Assembly: GCA_017305195.1 (NCBI GenBank) | Contig: JAFKMU010000042.1 | Location: 94,186 to 158,185 of the forward strand | Direction: 5' to 3' | Length of the DNA stretch: 64,000 bases | Source of the DNA: Verrucomicrobiota bacterium | Lineage (GTDB): Bacteria > Verrucomicrobiota > Verrucomicrobiia > Chthoniobacterales > Terrimicrobiaceae | Notes under the pieces: model-generated | Databases searched by the model: none | What the model was told of the DNA's origin: nothing | What the model saw: the letters and a program-made list of their open reading frames with translations, nothing else | Made by a program: the position numbers and the translations under genes | Shown here: piece by piece, positions 35,443 through 44,395 of the stretch | Numbering within the stretch: position 1 is the stretch's first letter | How the letters are laid out: each line of letters opens with the position of its first letter

Positions 35443-35829
35443 TTAGTTCGTCGATGGAAAGGCGGAGGCGTTGTCGCGGAGCTTTTGAGAAAGTTCATCC
35501 TGCCTGTGAAGCCATTCCTGAGACTGGGCGTCGAGCCATGCGTGCGGAAAGTGTTCGGAACGCATCCACGCGACATAAGCCTCAAAGAGGACGAACCCAA
35601 TGATCCAGCATAGGACGACGCGTCCAAGAATCCCCTTGATCGAACGCGAGCGAAAAATCCAGAGCGGCAGCAGCAGCTTGCTGAAGATCGCCAGCGAGGC
35701 CTCCAAGGGTGCGCATTTCAGCACGGAGCTATGCAGAAGAACCACCCCATAGCTCACCACGACAAAAAGAACATACGCCAGCAGGTTCAGCAAAAGCTGG
35801 CGACTGCCTCCGGCGGGAGCGATTCTCAC
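35443..35829 (-). CDS. Hypothetical membrane protein
   Basis: 128 residues with three hydrophobic segments (LLLNLLAYVLFVVVSYGVVLL, LAIFSKLLLPLWIF, GRVVLCWIIGFVLFEAYV) and a soluble, helical C-terminus (LDAQSQEWLHRQDELSQKL). No family recognised. Same strand as neighbouring small genes, 27 bp from the HigA-like gene. Confidence 0.55.
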   Translation of the reverse strand: MRIAPAGGSRQLLLNLLAYVLFVVVSYGVVLLHSSVLKCAPLEASLAIFSKLLLPLWIFRSRSIKGILGRVVLCWIIGFVLFEAYVAWMRSEHFPHAWLDAQSQEWLHRQDELSQKLRDNASAFPSTN

Positions 35830-35852
35830 CCGCTTGGCTTAGCAAATCCCCG

Positions 35853-36332
35853 CTAGCCCATCAACACCCGCCTGCGCTCCTCGGCGCTAAGCAGGCCGCA
35901 GGCGGTGGTTTTGCCAAAGAGCCGGTAGCGGTTGTCGGCGACGAGCTTGTAGACGAAATTCCGAAGCGCGCTCGGGATGAGGAAGCCGATCTTTGTTAAC
36001 GACCACGGAAACCCCAGATCGGCCCAGACGTTGAGCGAGACGTCGCTGTACGTGTACGAACGCCCGCCCTTGAGCAGCACGATGGTGCCGGTGGGCGACT
36101 CGGGGATGCGGGTCTCGGCGAGGAGACGCGCGGAGGTCTCGGAGTGATTCGGGATCAGGACAAACAACCCCTCTTTGTCAGCGCGAATGACCGTGCGGGC
36201 GAAGCGGTTGCAGAGCACGCACTCCGCGTCGATGAGGAGCACGCCGCCACGGGGGCCGAGAGCCCGCGAGACGGCTTCCGCGAAAGTCGCCTGCGGCCTA
36301 GAGCCGGTCGAGGAGTTTTTGGTGGATGCCAT
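35853..36332 (-). CDS. DCC-family thiol-disulfide oxidoreductase-like protein
   Basis: Up to 159 residues. DAECVLC (D-x-x-C-x-x-C) is the DCC/DUF393 signature; YSDVSLNVWADLGFPW and YRLFGKTTACGLLS complete the family pattern. The start is unclear: ATG 36332 overlaps the end of mpl by 35 bp, while GTG 36242 gives about 129 residues, the usual family length. Small predicted redox protein of unknown partner. Confidence 0.8.
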   Translation of the reverse strand: MASTKNSSTGSRPQATFAEAVSRALGPRGGVLLIDAECVLCNRFARTVIRADKEGLFVLIPNHSETSARLLAETRIPESPTGTIVLLKGGRSYTYSDVSLNVWADLGFPWSLTKIGFLIPSALRNFVYKLVADNRYRLFGKTTACGLLSAEERRRVLMG

Positions 36333-37677
36333 CGAAGCCGCCATTGCTGAAGACCACCACAACGTCGCCCTCCTGCGCGAGCGGCGCAAGTTTCGCCACG
36401 ATGTCGTCGGCGGTTGGCTCGTAGAAAGCGGGCTTGCCTTGCGCGGCGATATCGGCCACGACCTTCTCCGGGTTCAGCCGGTCGGCCTCGGGGAGCTGGT
36501 CGAGACGGGCGACGCGGGCGATGAAGACTCCGTCGGCATCGACGAAAGCCCGCGGCAGATCGTCCTGGAACACCGCGCGTCGCGTGGTATTCGACCGGGG
36601 CTCAAAGATGGCCCACAGCCGGGCGCTGCCGTAGCGTTCGCGCAATCCGGCGAGCGTCTGCCTGATGGCGGTCGGATGATGGCCGAAATCGTCAATCACC
36701 GTGATCCCGCGCGTGATGCCTCGCACTTCCTGGCGGCGCTTGATGCCCTTGAAGGTGGCCAGCGCCTCCTGGATCTGCGGCACCGGGATGCCGTAAAAAT
36801 GAGCCGCCGAGGCCGCCATGGCCGCGTTGCGGATGTTGAAGTCGCCGATGAGCGGGATCTGGAACTTCGTGCCGAAGAGCTCAAAGAACGACTCGCCGCC
36901 CTTCTGGTGCGGGTTGGCGATGTGGTTGCCCGCGTTGGGCGAGAACCCGACCTCCACGATGGGCGCGTGGCATTTGCTCGCGACATCGAGACAATTCGGG
37001 TCGTCGCCATTGATCAGCACCATGCCATTGCCCGGCACGATGTTGAGCAGCCGGCGGAAGCTCGTCTTGATCTCGTCGAGATCCTTGTAGATGTCGGCGT
37101 GGTCAAACTCGATGTTGTTCACGATCACCAGCTCGGGGAGGTAGTGGATGAACTTTGACCGCTTGTCGAAAAACGCCGTGTCGTATTCGTCGCCTTCCAG
37201 AATGAAATACTTCGAGTCGCGCAGCTTCGATCCCTGGCCGAGATTGGCCGGGATGCCGCCGATGAGGTAGCTGGGCTCCTGACCCGTGCTCTCAAAGATC
37301 CACGTGAGCATCGACGTGGTCGTGGTCTTGCCGTGCGTACCGGTGACCACGAGATTGTGGCGGCCACGCAGGAAGAACTGCTTCAGCGTCTCCGGCAGCG
37401 AGAGGTAATACAGCTTGCGGTTCAGCACGGCCTCGACGGCGGCGTTGCCGCGCGTCATGGCGTTGCCGACCACGATCACATCCGCCGCCGGGATGTCCTC
37501 GGGGCGGAAGCCCTTGGTGATCGTGATGCCCTTGCCTTCCAGGAAGGTGGACATGGGCGGGTAGACGTTATCGTCCTGCCCGGTGATGACATAGCCCCGG
37601 TCGCGCATCGCGGCCGCCACGGCGCCCATGGCGGTGCCACAGATGCCGAGGAAATGAACATGCTGATGTTGCTGCAT
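36298..37677 (-). CDS. mpl: UDP-MurNAc:tripeptide ligase (murein recycling)
   Basis: 459 residues. Joins recycled L-Ala-gamma-D-Glu-meso-DAP to UDP-MurNAc. Mur ligase layout: N-terminal HVHFLGICGTAMGAVA, ATP loop TGTHGKTTTTSM, EGDEYDTAFFDKRSKF and NNIEFDHADIY in the centre (the DEYD segment separates Mpl from MurC), and VIDDFGHHPTAI. Length and motifs are intact. Indicates meso-DAP peptidoglycan and cell-wall recycling, consistent with lysA nearby. Confidence 0.93.
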   Translation of the reverse strand: MQQHQHVHFLGICGTAMGAVAAAMRDRGYVITGQDDNVYPPMSTFLEGKGITITKGFRPEDIPAADVIVVGNAMTRGNAAVEAVLNRKLYYLSLPETLKQFFLRGRHNLVVTGTHGKTTTTSMLTWIFESTGQEPSYLIGGIPANLGQGSKLRDSKYFILEGDEYDTAFFDKRSKFIHYLPELVIVNNIEFDHADIYKDLDEIKTSFRRLLNIVPGNGMVLINGDDPNCLDVASKCHAPIVEVGFSPNAGNHIANPHQKGGESFFELFGTKFQIPLIGDFNIRNAAMAASAAHFYGIPVPQIQEALATFKGIKRRQEVRGITRGITVIDDFGHHPTAIRQTLAGLRERYGSARLWAIFEPRSNTTRRAVFQDDLPRAFVDADGVFIARVARLDQLPEADRLNPEKVVADIAAQGKPAFYEPTADDIVAKLAPLAQEGDVVVVFSNGGFDGIHQKLLDRL

Positions 37678-37725
37678 GAAGGGAGAGGGTACGACGCGAG
37701 CGCTCGGGGAATGCCGTGAGACGTC

Positions 37726-38874
37726 CTAGTAAACGTCCTTGCGGTAACGCTTGGCCTTCTTGAATTCCTCGATGTACTCCTTGGCCTGCTCGGGCGTCTT
37801 GCCGCCTGCTTTTTCCACGATGGTGTGGAGAGCCGCCTCGACATCCTTGGCCATGTTCTTGGCATCGCCGCAGACGTAGAAGTACCCGCCTGCCTCCAGC
37901 CACTCGTAAATCTCGGCGGCGTTTTCGATGAGGCGATGCTGGACGTAAATCTTCTCGGCCTGGTCGCGGGAGAAGGCCGTGGTGAGCTTCGTCAGCACGC
38001 CCGACTCCTGGTATTTCTCAAACTCCTCGCGATAGAAGAAATCCGTCGCGGCATGTTGCTCGCCGAAGAAGAGCCAGTTCTTGCCCGTCGCACCCGTGGC
38101 GGCGCGCTCCTGGAGAAACGCGCGGAACGGCGCGATGCCGGTGCCGGGGCCGACCATGATGACCGGGGCATTCAGATCCTCGGGCACACGGAAATGCTTC
38201 GCGGTGTGGGTAAAAACAGGCAGTCCGGCCTCGGATCGCTCGGCGAGGAAGGTGGAGCAGACGCCCTTGCGGAGGCGGTCGCTGGCCTTGGAGTTGTAGC
38301 GCACGACGGCCACCGTGAGGTGCACGGCTTCGCCGACAGCCTTCTGCGAGGAGGCGATGGAGTACAGGCGCGGCTGGAGTTTGCGCAGGACCTTGACGAA
38401 TTCCTCCGGCGTGAACTTCGCCGCCGGGAACTCCTCGAGCACGTCGAGGATGTCGCGGCCCCAGAGGTAGTCGTCGAGCGAGGCCTTCTGGCCGGGATCG
38501 AGCAGGTCGTTGAGAAAGGCGGCGGATTCATCCTTGAGCGGCATGGCCTGGAGGATCTGCTTGGCCGGCTCGGTGATGACGTAATCCTTCGTGAGGGCCT
38601 GACGGATCGTGACGGTCTGGCCGTCGGGATTCACCACCGGCTCGTCGCCGCTGAAGCCCTGGTTTTTCAGGATCAGCTCGACCAGCTCCGGGTCGTTGGT
38701 GGCAAACACGCCGAGCGAATCGCCCACCTCGTAGGTGAGCCCCGAACCCTCGAGAGAAATCTCAAAATGGCGGGTGTCTTTGTTCGAACCTTCCGCGGTA
38801 AGGCGTTGGTTGACCGTCAGTTTGGCAGGGAATGGGTTTTTGCGGGAGTACCCCGAGGCGGATTCCGTGGACAT
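37726..38874 (-). CDS. CysJ-like NADPH-dependent diflavin-type reductase lacking flavodoxin
   Basis: About 382 residues. It corresponds to the FAD/NADPH half of sulfite reductase flavoprotein: VGDSLGVFATN, RLYSIASSQ (FAD), CSTFLAER, GPGTGIAPFRAFLQER (NADPH), YVCGDAKNMAKDV and a terminal aromatic (KDVY). The N-terminal flavodoxin of CysJ is absent, so electrons would go to a separate flavodoxin or ferredoxin, or direct to a sulfite reductase. No cysI is in the window. ATG 38874 is preferred to 38919. Confidence 0.88.
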   Translation of the reverse strand: MSTESASGYSRKNPFPAKLTVNQRLTAEGSNKDTRHFEISLEGSGLTYEVGDSLGVFATNDPELVELILKNQGFSGDEPVVNPDGQTVTIRQALTKDYVITEPAKQILQAMPLKDESAAFLNDLLDPGQKASLDDYLWGRDILDVLEEFPAAKFTPEEFVKVLRKLQPRLYSIASSQKAVGEAVHLTVAVVRYNSKASDRLRKGVCSTFLAERSEAGLPVFTHTAKHFRVPEDLNAPVIMVGPGTGIAPFRAFLQERAATGATGKNWLFFGEQHAATDFFYREEFEKYQESGVLTKLTTAFSRDQAEKIYVQHRLIENAAEIYEWLEAGGYFYVCGDAKNMAKDVEAALHTIVEKAGGKTPEQAKEYIEEFKKAKRYRKDVY

Positions 38875-38997
38875 GGGTGTGGAGTAAATGGGAAGGTTTC
38901 CCCTCATGCAAGCGTGCAACGTGCCAAGACGAGGAACGAAATCGGATTTCCGGGGTTAAATCCCTTCATTGTGATCTGGTAAAGTTCTGCTAACGTG

Positions 38998-40215
38998 ATG
39001 CCTCAAATGCTCAGCGTCGTCGTCAATGGCTTCTGGGTGGCCTTCATGGCCTCCGGGGTGCTGGGTGTTATCTCGATGGCTGCGCCGCATTCCGGGTTTG
39101 CCGTCCTCTCGGCGCTCTTCGCCGTCATCCTTTTCCTCGCGTCCTTCCCCATGCTCGCCCTCGTGCTGGCGACCGAACTGGTGCCCAAGCGCATCGTACT
39201 CCCGATGCTTGGCTACCTCTGGGCGGGTGTGTACATCTCGCTCTGGCCCTTCCCTGCTGACGTCGTGCCTTGGATTTCCGGGTCAGCCAACGTGTTCCAA
39301 CTCCTGCTCGGCGCGTTCCTCGCGTGGCAATTCCGCTCCCCCGGGCGCACATGGAAAGCGCCTTTCGCCGCGCGCGAGGGGCAGTTTTTCCGCTGGCAGT
39401 ACACCGTCATCGGATGGTTCACCCTCCAGGTGGCAAGCTTGGTGGCGCTTGTGGCGATCTTTTTCGAGGTTTCCGCGCTCATCAGCGCGACCACCGGCGG
39501 GTATGTGCGCCTGCGGCCCAATGGCTTGTATCTGGTCGAGCGGCAGTTCAAGGAAGGCGACCGCGAGGTGCGCCTCTCCGGCATGATGCACATCGCCACC
39601 GAGGACTTTTACGACGAGGTGCTGCCCAAGGCCGACCCGAAGCACCCTTCCGTCGTCCTGCTCGAGGGCGTCACCGATGACAAAAACCTCCTCGACGACA
39701 ATCACCTCGATTACACCCGCGTCGCGCGGCTTTTCCAGCTCACCGCGCAAAGCGAGAGCTCGTTTTCCCGCCGGGCCTACGCCCGCGCCAGGCTCCACGA
39801 TCATCCTGAGGAAAAGGCCACGAGCGACATCGAGGAGTGGGGCGACGACAACTTCGCCAGCCACGAGTACCGCCACGCCGATGTCGACATCAGCAACCTG
39901 CGGCCCAAGACCATCGCCTACATCATCACGCTCTCCCGCCTGATGGAGGCCCCGACGTGGCGCGATATTCTGGTGGAACTCCAGAACCCCTCGTCGCCGA
40001 TCAATGACTCCGACGCCCAGGCCCAAGTGTGGGACGACATTCTGCACGCCCGCAACCGCCGCCTCATCGCGGAGATTCAGTCCGCCCTCCCCGACTTCCA
40101 GCGCATCATCGTTCCGTGGGGCGCAGCGCATCTCTCGGAGATCGAGCGCTGGCTCAAGGGCCAGCACTTCATCCAAAGCGGCGAGGTCGAGCGCCGAGCG
40201 CTGAAGTTTTTCTAG
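38998..40215 (+). CDS. Membrane protein with TraB/TIKI-like C-terminal domain
   Basis: About 405 residues. Five or so hydrophobic segments occupy residues 1-165. The C-terminal 235 residues contain SGMMHIATEDFYDEVLP, VVLLEGVTDD and, near the end, IVPWGAAHLSEIERWL. The GxxH, E-containing strand and GAxH motifs in this order are the pattern of the TraB/TIKI superfamily (putative metal-dependent proteases or esterases). The membrane part at the N-terminus rather than the C-terminus is uncommon. Function unknown. Confidence 0.65.
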   Translation: MPQMLSVVVNGFWVAFMASGVLGVISMAAPHSGFAVLSALFAVILFLASFPMLALVLATELVPKRIVLPMLGYLWAGVYISLWPFPADVVPWISGSANVFQLLLGAFLAWQFRSPGRTWKAPFAAREGQFFRWQYTVIGWFTLQVASLVALVAIFFEVSALISATTGGYVRLRPNGLYLVERQFKEGDREVRLSGMMHIATEDFYDEVLPKADPKHPSVVLLEGVTDDKNLLDDNHLDYTRVARLFQLTAQSESSFSRRAYARARLHDHPEEKATSDIEEWGDDNFASHEYRHADVDISNLRPKTIAYIITLSRLMEAPTWRDILVELQNPSSPINDSDAQAQVWDDILHARNRRLIAEIQSALPDFQRIIVPWGAAHLSEIERWLKGQHFIQSGEVERRALKFF

Positions 40216-40406
40216 AGCGGTTTAGGAAGGGTTAGGCCATCTTGGGCTCCGCGCCCAGCGCCGGACACAGGCCTCCTTGGGGCCGCGCCGGTTCGGCAAC
40301 CAACGACCTCTCCACCGGGCTTGTGATCGACGCCGTGTCTGACGGCAAAATGCACCACACCGAGAATCGAGCATTCACGTCACACCAGATTGAAGCTCCC
40401 ATGACA

Positions 40407-41498
40407 TCAAGAGTCGGCAGCGCGCCCATGCTCGCTCACCAGGATTGAAGTGAGAACAGGGTTGATGAAGTAATTCGTCCGTCCGATTTTCTGTTTTTTC
40501 AGAAATCCGCCAGTAGTGAGGAGCTCCAGATAGCGGGTGGCGGTGAGGCGCGAGACTTTGAGGTCGCGCTCGATGAACTCGATCTTCGTGTACGGATGGC
40601 TGAAGAGGTTGTTGATGAGATCCTGGCTGTAGAATTTGTACTTCGCCCGGATGCGGTGCTTGTAGTCCATCAGGGCGGCCTTGATTTGCAGGATCGTGCT
40701 GACAGTTTCCGTGGCAGTCTCCTCCACGGCAGTGAGCAGATAGATCACCCATTCCTCCCAGGCGCCTTGGGTGCGAACGGCTTGGAGCAATCGATAATAA
40801 TCTGCCTTGGTACGAACAATGTGCCGACTCAGGTAGAGCACCGGGCTGTCCAGCAGGCGCTGGCTGACGAGATAGAGGACATTGAGGATGCGGCCCGTAC
40901 GGCCATTCCCATCGTAGAAGGGATGGATGCTCTCAAACTGATGGTGGATGAGGGCCATTTTAATGAGCGGGTCGGCGTCGAAAAGAGCCGCCTCATTCAT
41001 GAAACGCTCCAAGTCCGCCATCAATGAGATGATGTCATCGGGAGCCTGCGGAGGGGTGTAGATTACGCGCCCGGCTCCATCCTTCAGCACCGTACCCGGG
41101 ACTTTTCGGAAACCCGCATTGTTCTGCTCCAGCACGGCCTGGATCTCGAGGATATGGTTGGCCGTGATGAAGCCCGCCTCGCGGACGCGCTCGAACCCCA
41201 CCCACAAGGCCTGCCGGTAGCGCAACACCTCCTTGGCCTCCGGGCTGAGCGAACTCCCCGGGCTGAGATCGTCCTGGAAAAGCTCGTCGTGCGTGGTGAC
41301 GATATTCTCGATCTCTGAGCTGTCTTTGGCCTCCTGAACAGAAAGCGTGTTGATGAGAATGCTCTGCTGGGGAATGGAACTCGCAACCCCTTTCAGCTCG
41401 GCCAGCTGACGGCTGGCACTAGCCAGCTTCTTCAAGATGGCCGGGGTCTCGAATCGAGCCGGAGAAAGGGCCAGAAGGCTGGAAATTTGAGCATTCAT
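40407..41498 (-). CDS. Fic-domain AMP-transferase with N-terminal inhibitory motif
   Basis: 363 residues. The catalytic motif is perfect: HPFYDGNGRTGR at 192-203. An N-terminal S-x-x-x-E-N motif at S60-E64-N65 (class II inhibitory helix) should occupy the ATP site. The C-terminal 60 residues form a winged helix (FIERDLKVSRLTATRYLELL). AMPylation of a cellular target is the expected activity; the target is unknown. SoFic-like architecture. The preceding gap (40216-40406, plus strand) holds nothing clear. Confidence 0.93.
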   Translation of the reverse strand: MNAQISSLLALSPARFETPAILKKLASASRQLAELKGVASSIPQQSILINTLSVQEAKDSSEIENIVTTHDELFQDDLSPGSSLSPEAKEVLRYRQALWVGFERVREAGFITANHILEIQAVLEQNNAGFRKVPGTVLKDGAGRVIYTPPQAPDDIISLMADLERFMNEAALFDADPLIKMALIHHQFESIHPFYDGNGRTGRILNVLYLVSQRLLDSPVLYLSRHIVRTKADYYRLLQAVRTQGAWEEWVIYLLTAVEETATETVSTILQIKAALMDYKHRIRAKYKFYSQDLINNLFSHPYTKIEFIERDLKVSRLTATRYLELLTTGGFLKKQKIGRTNYFINPVLTSILVSEHGRAADS

Positions 41499-41610
41499 AG
41501 GGTGAAATGTATAGATAACCGCGTATTTATATACACGTTAACCCCCATATGGAAAGAAAGCACCCTGTTTCTTTCCATGATGAGACTCCCTGCAGCAGTC
41601 GCCGCTCGGC

Positions 41611-41648
41611 AAAAAAAAGCGGGCCGCGCCTTGTGGACACGACCCGCC
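41611..41648 (-). terminator. Strong intrinsic terminator of lysA
   Basis: On the minus strand GCGGGTCGTG pairs with CGCGGCCCGC (two G:U pairs) around a 9-nt loop and is followed by eight T residues (41618-41611). It begins 42 bp past the lysA stop. Confidence 0.85.
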
Positions 41649-41689
41649 GGGAAATCCCTCGTCGTTGGCGTTTCTGTGGGCGAACTCCG

Positions 41690-42976
41690 TTACGGAATCA
41701 CCTCGCCCGCGATGAGGTCGTCCAGCGTCTGGCGCTGGCGGATCACCGCCGACTTCTCGCCATCGACCAGCACCTCGGGCAGGAGAGGCCGCGAGTTGTA
41801 GTTCGACGACATGACAAAGCCATACGCGCCCGAGCTCATAAGCGCGATGCGCTCGCCCTGGGCGAGCGTCGGCACCGTGCGATCCTGGGCAAAGAAGTCG
41901 CCGCTCTCACAGACCGGGCCGACGATATCCATCGGCTCGGGCTCGCTGGCGCTTTCCTTCAGCGGCACGATCTCGTGGTAGCCCTCGTAAAGCGCCGGGC
42001 GGATAAGGTCGTTCATCGCCGCATCGACGACGGTGAAGGTCTTGGCCGGGGTCTTCTTCACATACTGCACCGTGCTCAGGAGCACGCCCGCATTTCCGAC
42101 CATGAACCGGCCGGGCTCGAAAAGAATGCGCAAACCGAGCGGCTGAAGGATCGGTACGATCGCGGCGGCATAGGCCTCCGGCGTGATGCGCTTCGGGTGG
42201 TCGACGGATTCCCACCAGGCGGGATCACCGCTGGCCAGGGCCGCGTCATAGACGATGCCGACGCCGCCGCCGATGCTGAAAAACTCGATCTTATAGGTGT
42301 CGCGCAGGTGCTCGACCAGCGGCACCAGCTTGGCCGCCGCCTCGGCAAAGGGCGCGGGGTCGAGGATTTGCGAGCCGATGTGCGTCTGCACACCGCGCAG
42401 GATGAGATTGGGCAGCGTGGCCGCATGGGCGTAAACCTCCGCCGCACGGTCGAGGCCGACGCCAAACTTGTTCTGGCTCTTGCCGGTCGAGATGTACTTG
42501 TGCGTGTTGGCGTCCACGTTGGGATTCACGCGCACGGCCACCGGGGCCTTCACGCCGAGGCGTCCCGCCACGTCGTTGATGCGCTCGAGTTCCGGCTCGC
42601 TCTCGACGTTGAAGGAATACACTCCCGCCTGGATCGCGTACTCGATCTCCTGTTCCGTCTTGCCCACCCCGGCAAAGGTGCACCGACCCGGATCGCCGCC
42701 CGCCTTTTGCACGCGGAAGAGCTCGCCGCCGGAGACGATGTCAAACCCGGCCCCCTCCTTGCGCAGGAGGTCGAGGATGGCGATGTTGGAGTTGGCCTTG
42801 ACGGCGTAGCAGATCAGATGGTCGAGCGGCTTGAGCGCCTCGTCGAGGCGGCGGAAATTCTGCCGGATCGTCTCACTGGAATACACGTAGGCCGGAGTCC
42901 CGACCTCGTCGGCGATCTTCTCCAGGCTCACGCCCTCGCAAAAGAGGGACTGGTCACGATACGAAAAGGAATGCAC
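41690..42976 (-). CDS. lysA: Diaminopimelate decarboxylase
   Basis: About 428 residues. PLP enzyme of fold type III making L-lysine from meso-DAP. YAVKANSNIAIL holds the PLP lysine; EPELERINDVA, HIGSQILDP, SIGGGVGI and EPGRFMVGNAGVL bind PLP phosphate and substrate, and CESGDFFA supplies the partner-subunit cysteine. GTG 42976 gives the family length; the frame is open upstream through element B but that part (Arg/Pro-rich) is not conserved. Ends in a strong terminator. Confidence 0.93.
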   Translation of the reverse strand: MHSFSYRDQSLFCEGVSLEKIADEVGTPAYVYSSETIRQNFRRLDEALKPLDHLICYAVKANSNIAILDLLRKEGAGFDIVSGGELFRVQKAGGDPGRCTFAGVGKTEQEIEYAIQAGVYSFNVESEPELERINDVAGRLGVKAPVAVRVNPNVDANTHKYISTGKSQNKFGVGLDRAAEVYAHAATLPNLILRGVQTHIGSQILDPAPFAEAAAKLVPLVEHLRDTYKIEFFSIGGGVGIVYDAALASGDPAWWESVDHPKRITPEAYAAAIVPILQPLGLRILFEPGRFMVGNAGVLLSTVQYVKKTPAKTFTVVDAAMNDLIRPALYEGYHEIVPLKESASEPEPMDIVGPVCESGDFFAQDRTVPTLAQGERIALMSSGAYGFVMSSNYNSRPLLPEVLVDGEKSAVIRQRQTLDDLIAGEVIP

Positions 42977-43017
42977 CGGGGAAAAATGCGGTGCCCGCCC
43001 GCGCGTGTCAACGTTGA

Positions 43018-43402
43018 CGAAGGGGGAAGTGGGCTCGCGGAAGTCGGAAGTTTTTCGTCGGGAGGACCTTTCGGCAGGATGCCAGGCCCCTGCCATTTTG
43101 GACGGAAAGAACGGCCCGGCCGGGAAAATCCGCCCGGCGTTTCTCCCGACGACATCGCGTGTGCCAGAAGCCATCCTTGATCTGATCGCTCTCCAAATTT
43201 CGGACAAGTGCGCGTCGAGCATGCCCGGCATGTCGCCGATGCGACCGATCCGCCCCCCATGAAAGAGGTGCAATCGACCTCACGGCGCTCACCCGAAAAT
43301 TTCCCTGCCCCAGCCGAACAAGATGGCGAAAACGCCTCCCCATCCCCCATCAGCAAACCCGACGAGGAACTTCCGACTTCCGCGATCCCACTTCCGACTT
43401 CG
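43018..43402. repeat. Inverted-arm intergenic element B (45-bp arms)
   Basis: The 426-bp gap 42977-43402 has no gene. Two 45-bp arms face each other, 43018-43062 and 43358-43402, matching at about 39-40 of 45 positions by eye; the spacer is 295 bp. The arm core is CGCGGAAGTCGGAAGT flanked by a second GGAAGT word and CGTCGGG. The right arm ends exactly at the stop codon of the alpha-E gene. Same plan as element A at 2078-2305 but with a different arm sequence. The spacer shows no credible ORF. Confidence 0.8.
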
Positions 43403-44392
43403 CTACGCCTGCACCTGGGTCTGCGCGCTCTCGTCCATCCAGTAGCAGTATGTTTTCGTCGCTGCCGCGGAGATTTCGTTGAGGCGGGCCTGGGTCTGGT
43501 CGAGGAACTGGTGGAGTCCCTGCTGGAAGACCGACTCGATGGTGGTGTAGCCGAGGTTGGACTTCAGCATGCCCGAGAGCCGTTCGGCTTCGTTGCTGAA
43601 GTGCGCGCGGTCGCACCCGGAGATGCGATGCAGGGCGCCATCGACGCGATCCACGCAGAAGCGGATCGAGCGCGGGAATTCGTCATGCAGGACGAGGAAC
43701 TCCGCGACCTGCCAGCCAGAGACGTGGCCGACGTTGATCTTGAAGTACGCCTCCATCGCGCTGCAGGAGCGCAGCACCGCCATCCACTGCGTCACGTCGA
43801 CATGACCGCCCACCTGCTCGCCCTTGGGCAGCAGGATGTGGTACTTGATGTCAAGCACGCGGGTGGCGGAGTCGGCCCGCTCAAGGTACTTCCCAAGCTG
43901 AAGGAAATCCCAGCCCTCGCCATGCGTCATCGTGGCATCCGTGGTTCCCTGGAACCCGTGCAGGATGTCGACCAGTCGGCGATAGAAGTCGATCGGGCTG
44001 TCCTGGAAATCATGACGTCCGCCCCCATCGCGCAGATAGAGGTACGTGCGGTTGAGCTGCTCCCACATCTCGCTGGAGATCTGCTCGCGCACGGTGCGGG
44101 CGTTTTCCCGGGCATTTCCGATGCACGAGACGATGGAGCTGGGGTTCTTCTTGTCGAAGGTCACAAACTCCATCACGGCGTCGGCGGTGATGGTGTCGTA
44201 GGTCTTGGTGAAAAGCTCCTGGTCCTCCAGGGTGGCGAGCACGGGCTGCCAGTGGCGCTGGATCGCCTCGGGGCTGGAGTCCTCAAGGTCGAGGAGCAAC
44301 TGCATGTTCACATCCAGGATGCGGGCGCTGGTCTCGGCTCGCTCAATGTAGCGGCTGAGCCAGTAACAGGAATCGGCGACGCGGCTTAGCAT
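43403..44392 (-). CDS. Alpha-E domain protein (DUF403)
   Basis: 329 residues, almost all helical. MLSRVADSCYWLSRYIERAE is the hallmark N-terminus, and YLERADSATRVLDIKYHIL the internal repeat of it. Alpha-E proteins are partners of circularly permuted ATP-grasp ligases in predicted peptide or amide synthesis systems; chemistry is not established. Starts 3 bp after the stop of the ATP-grasp gene, clearly one operon. Its stop codon abuts element B. Confidence 0.9.
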   Translation of the reverse strand: MLSRVADSCYWLSRYIERAETSARILDVNMQLLLDLEDSSPEAIQRHWQPVLATLEDQELFTKTYDTITADAVMEFVTFDKKNPSSIVSCIGNARENARTVREQISSEMWEQLNRTYLYLRDGGGRHDFQDSPIDFYRRLVDILHGFQGTTDATMTHGEGWDFLQLGKYLERADSATRVLDIKYHILLPKGEQVGGHVDVTQWMAVLRSCSAMEAYFKINVGHVSGWQVAEFLVLHDEFPRSIRFCVDRVDGALHRISGCDRAHFSNEAERLSGMLKSNLGYTTIESVFQQGLHQFLDQTQARLNEISAAATKTYCYWMDESAQTQVQA

Positions 44393-44395
44393 GAC

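Noticed and set aside
41487..41801. Plus-strand frame across the lysA terminator
   Set aside because: Covers a strong minus-strand terminator and the end of lysA; no coding character.
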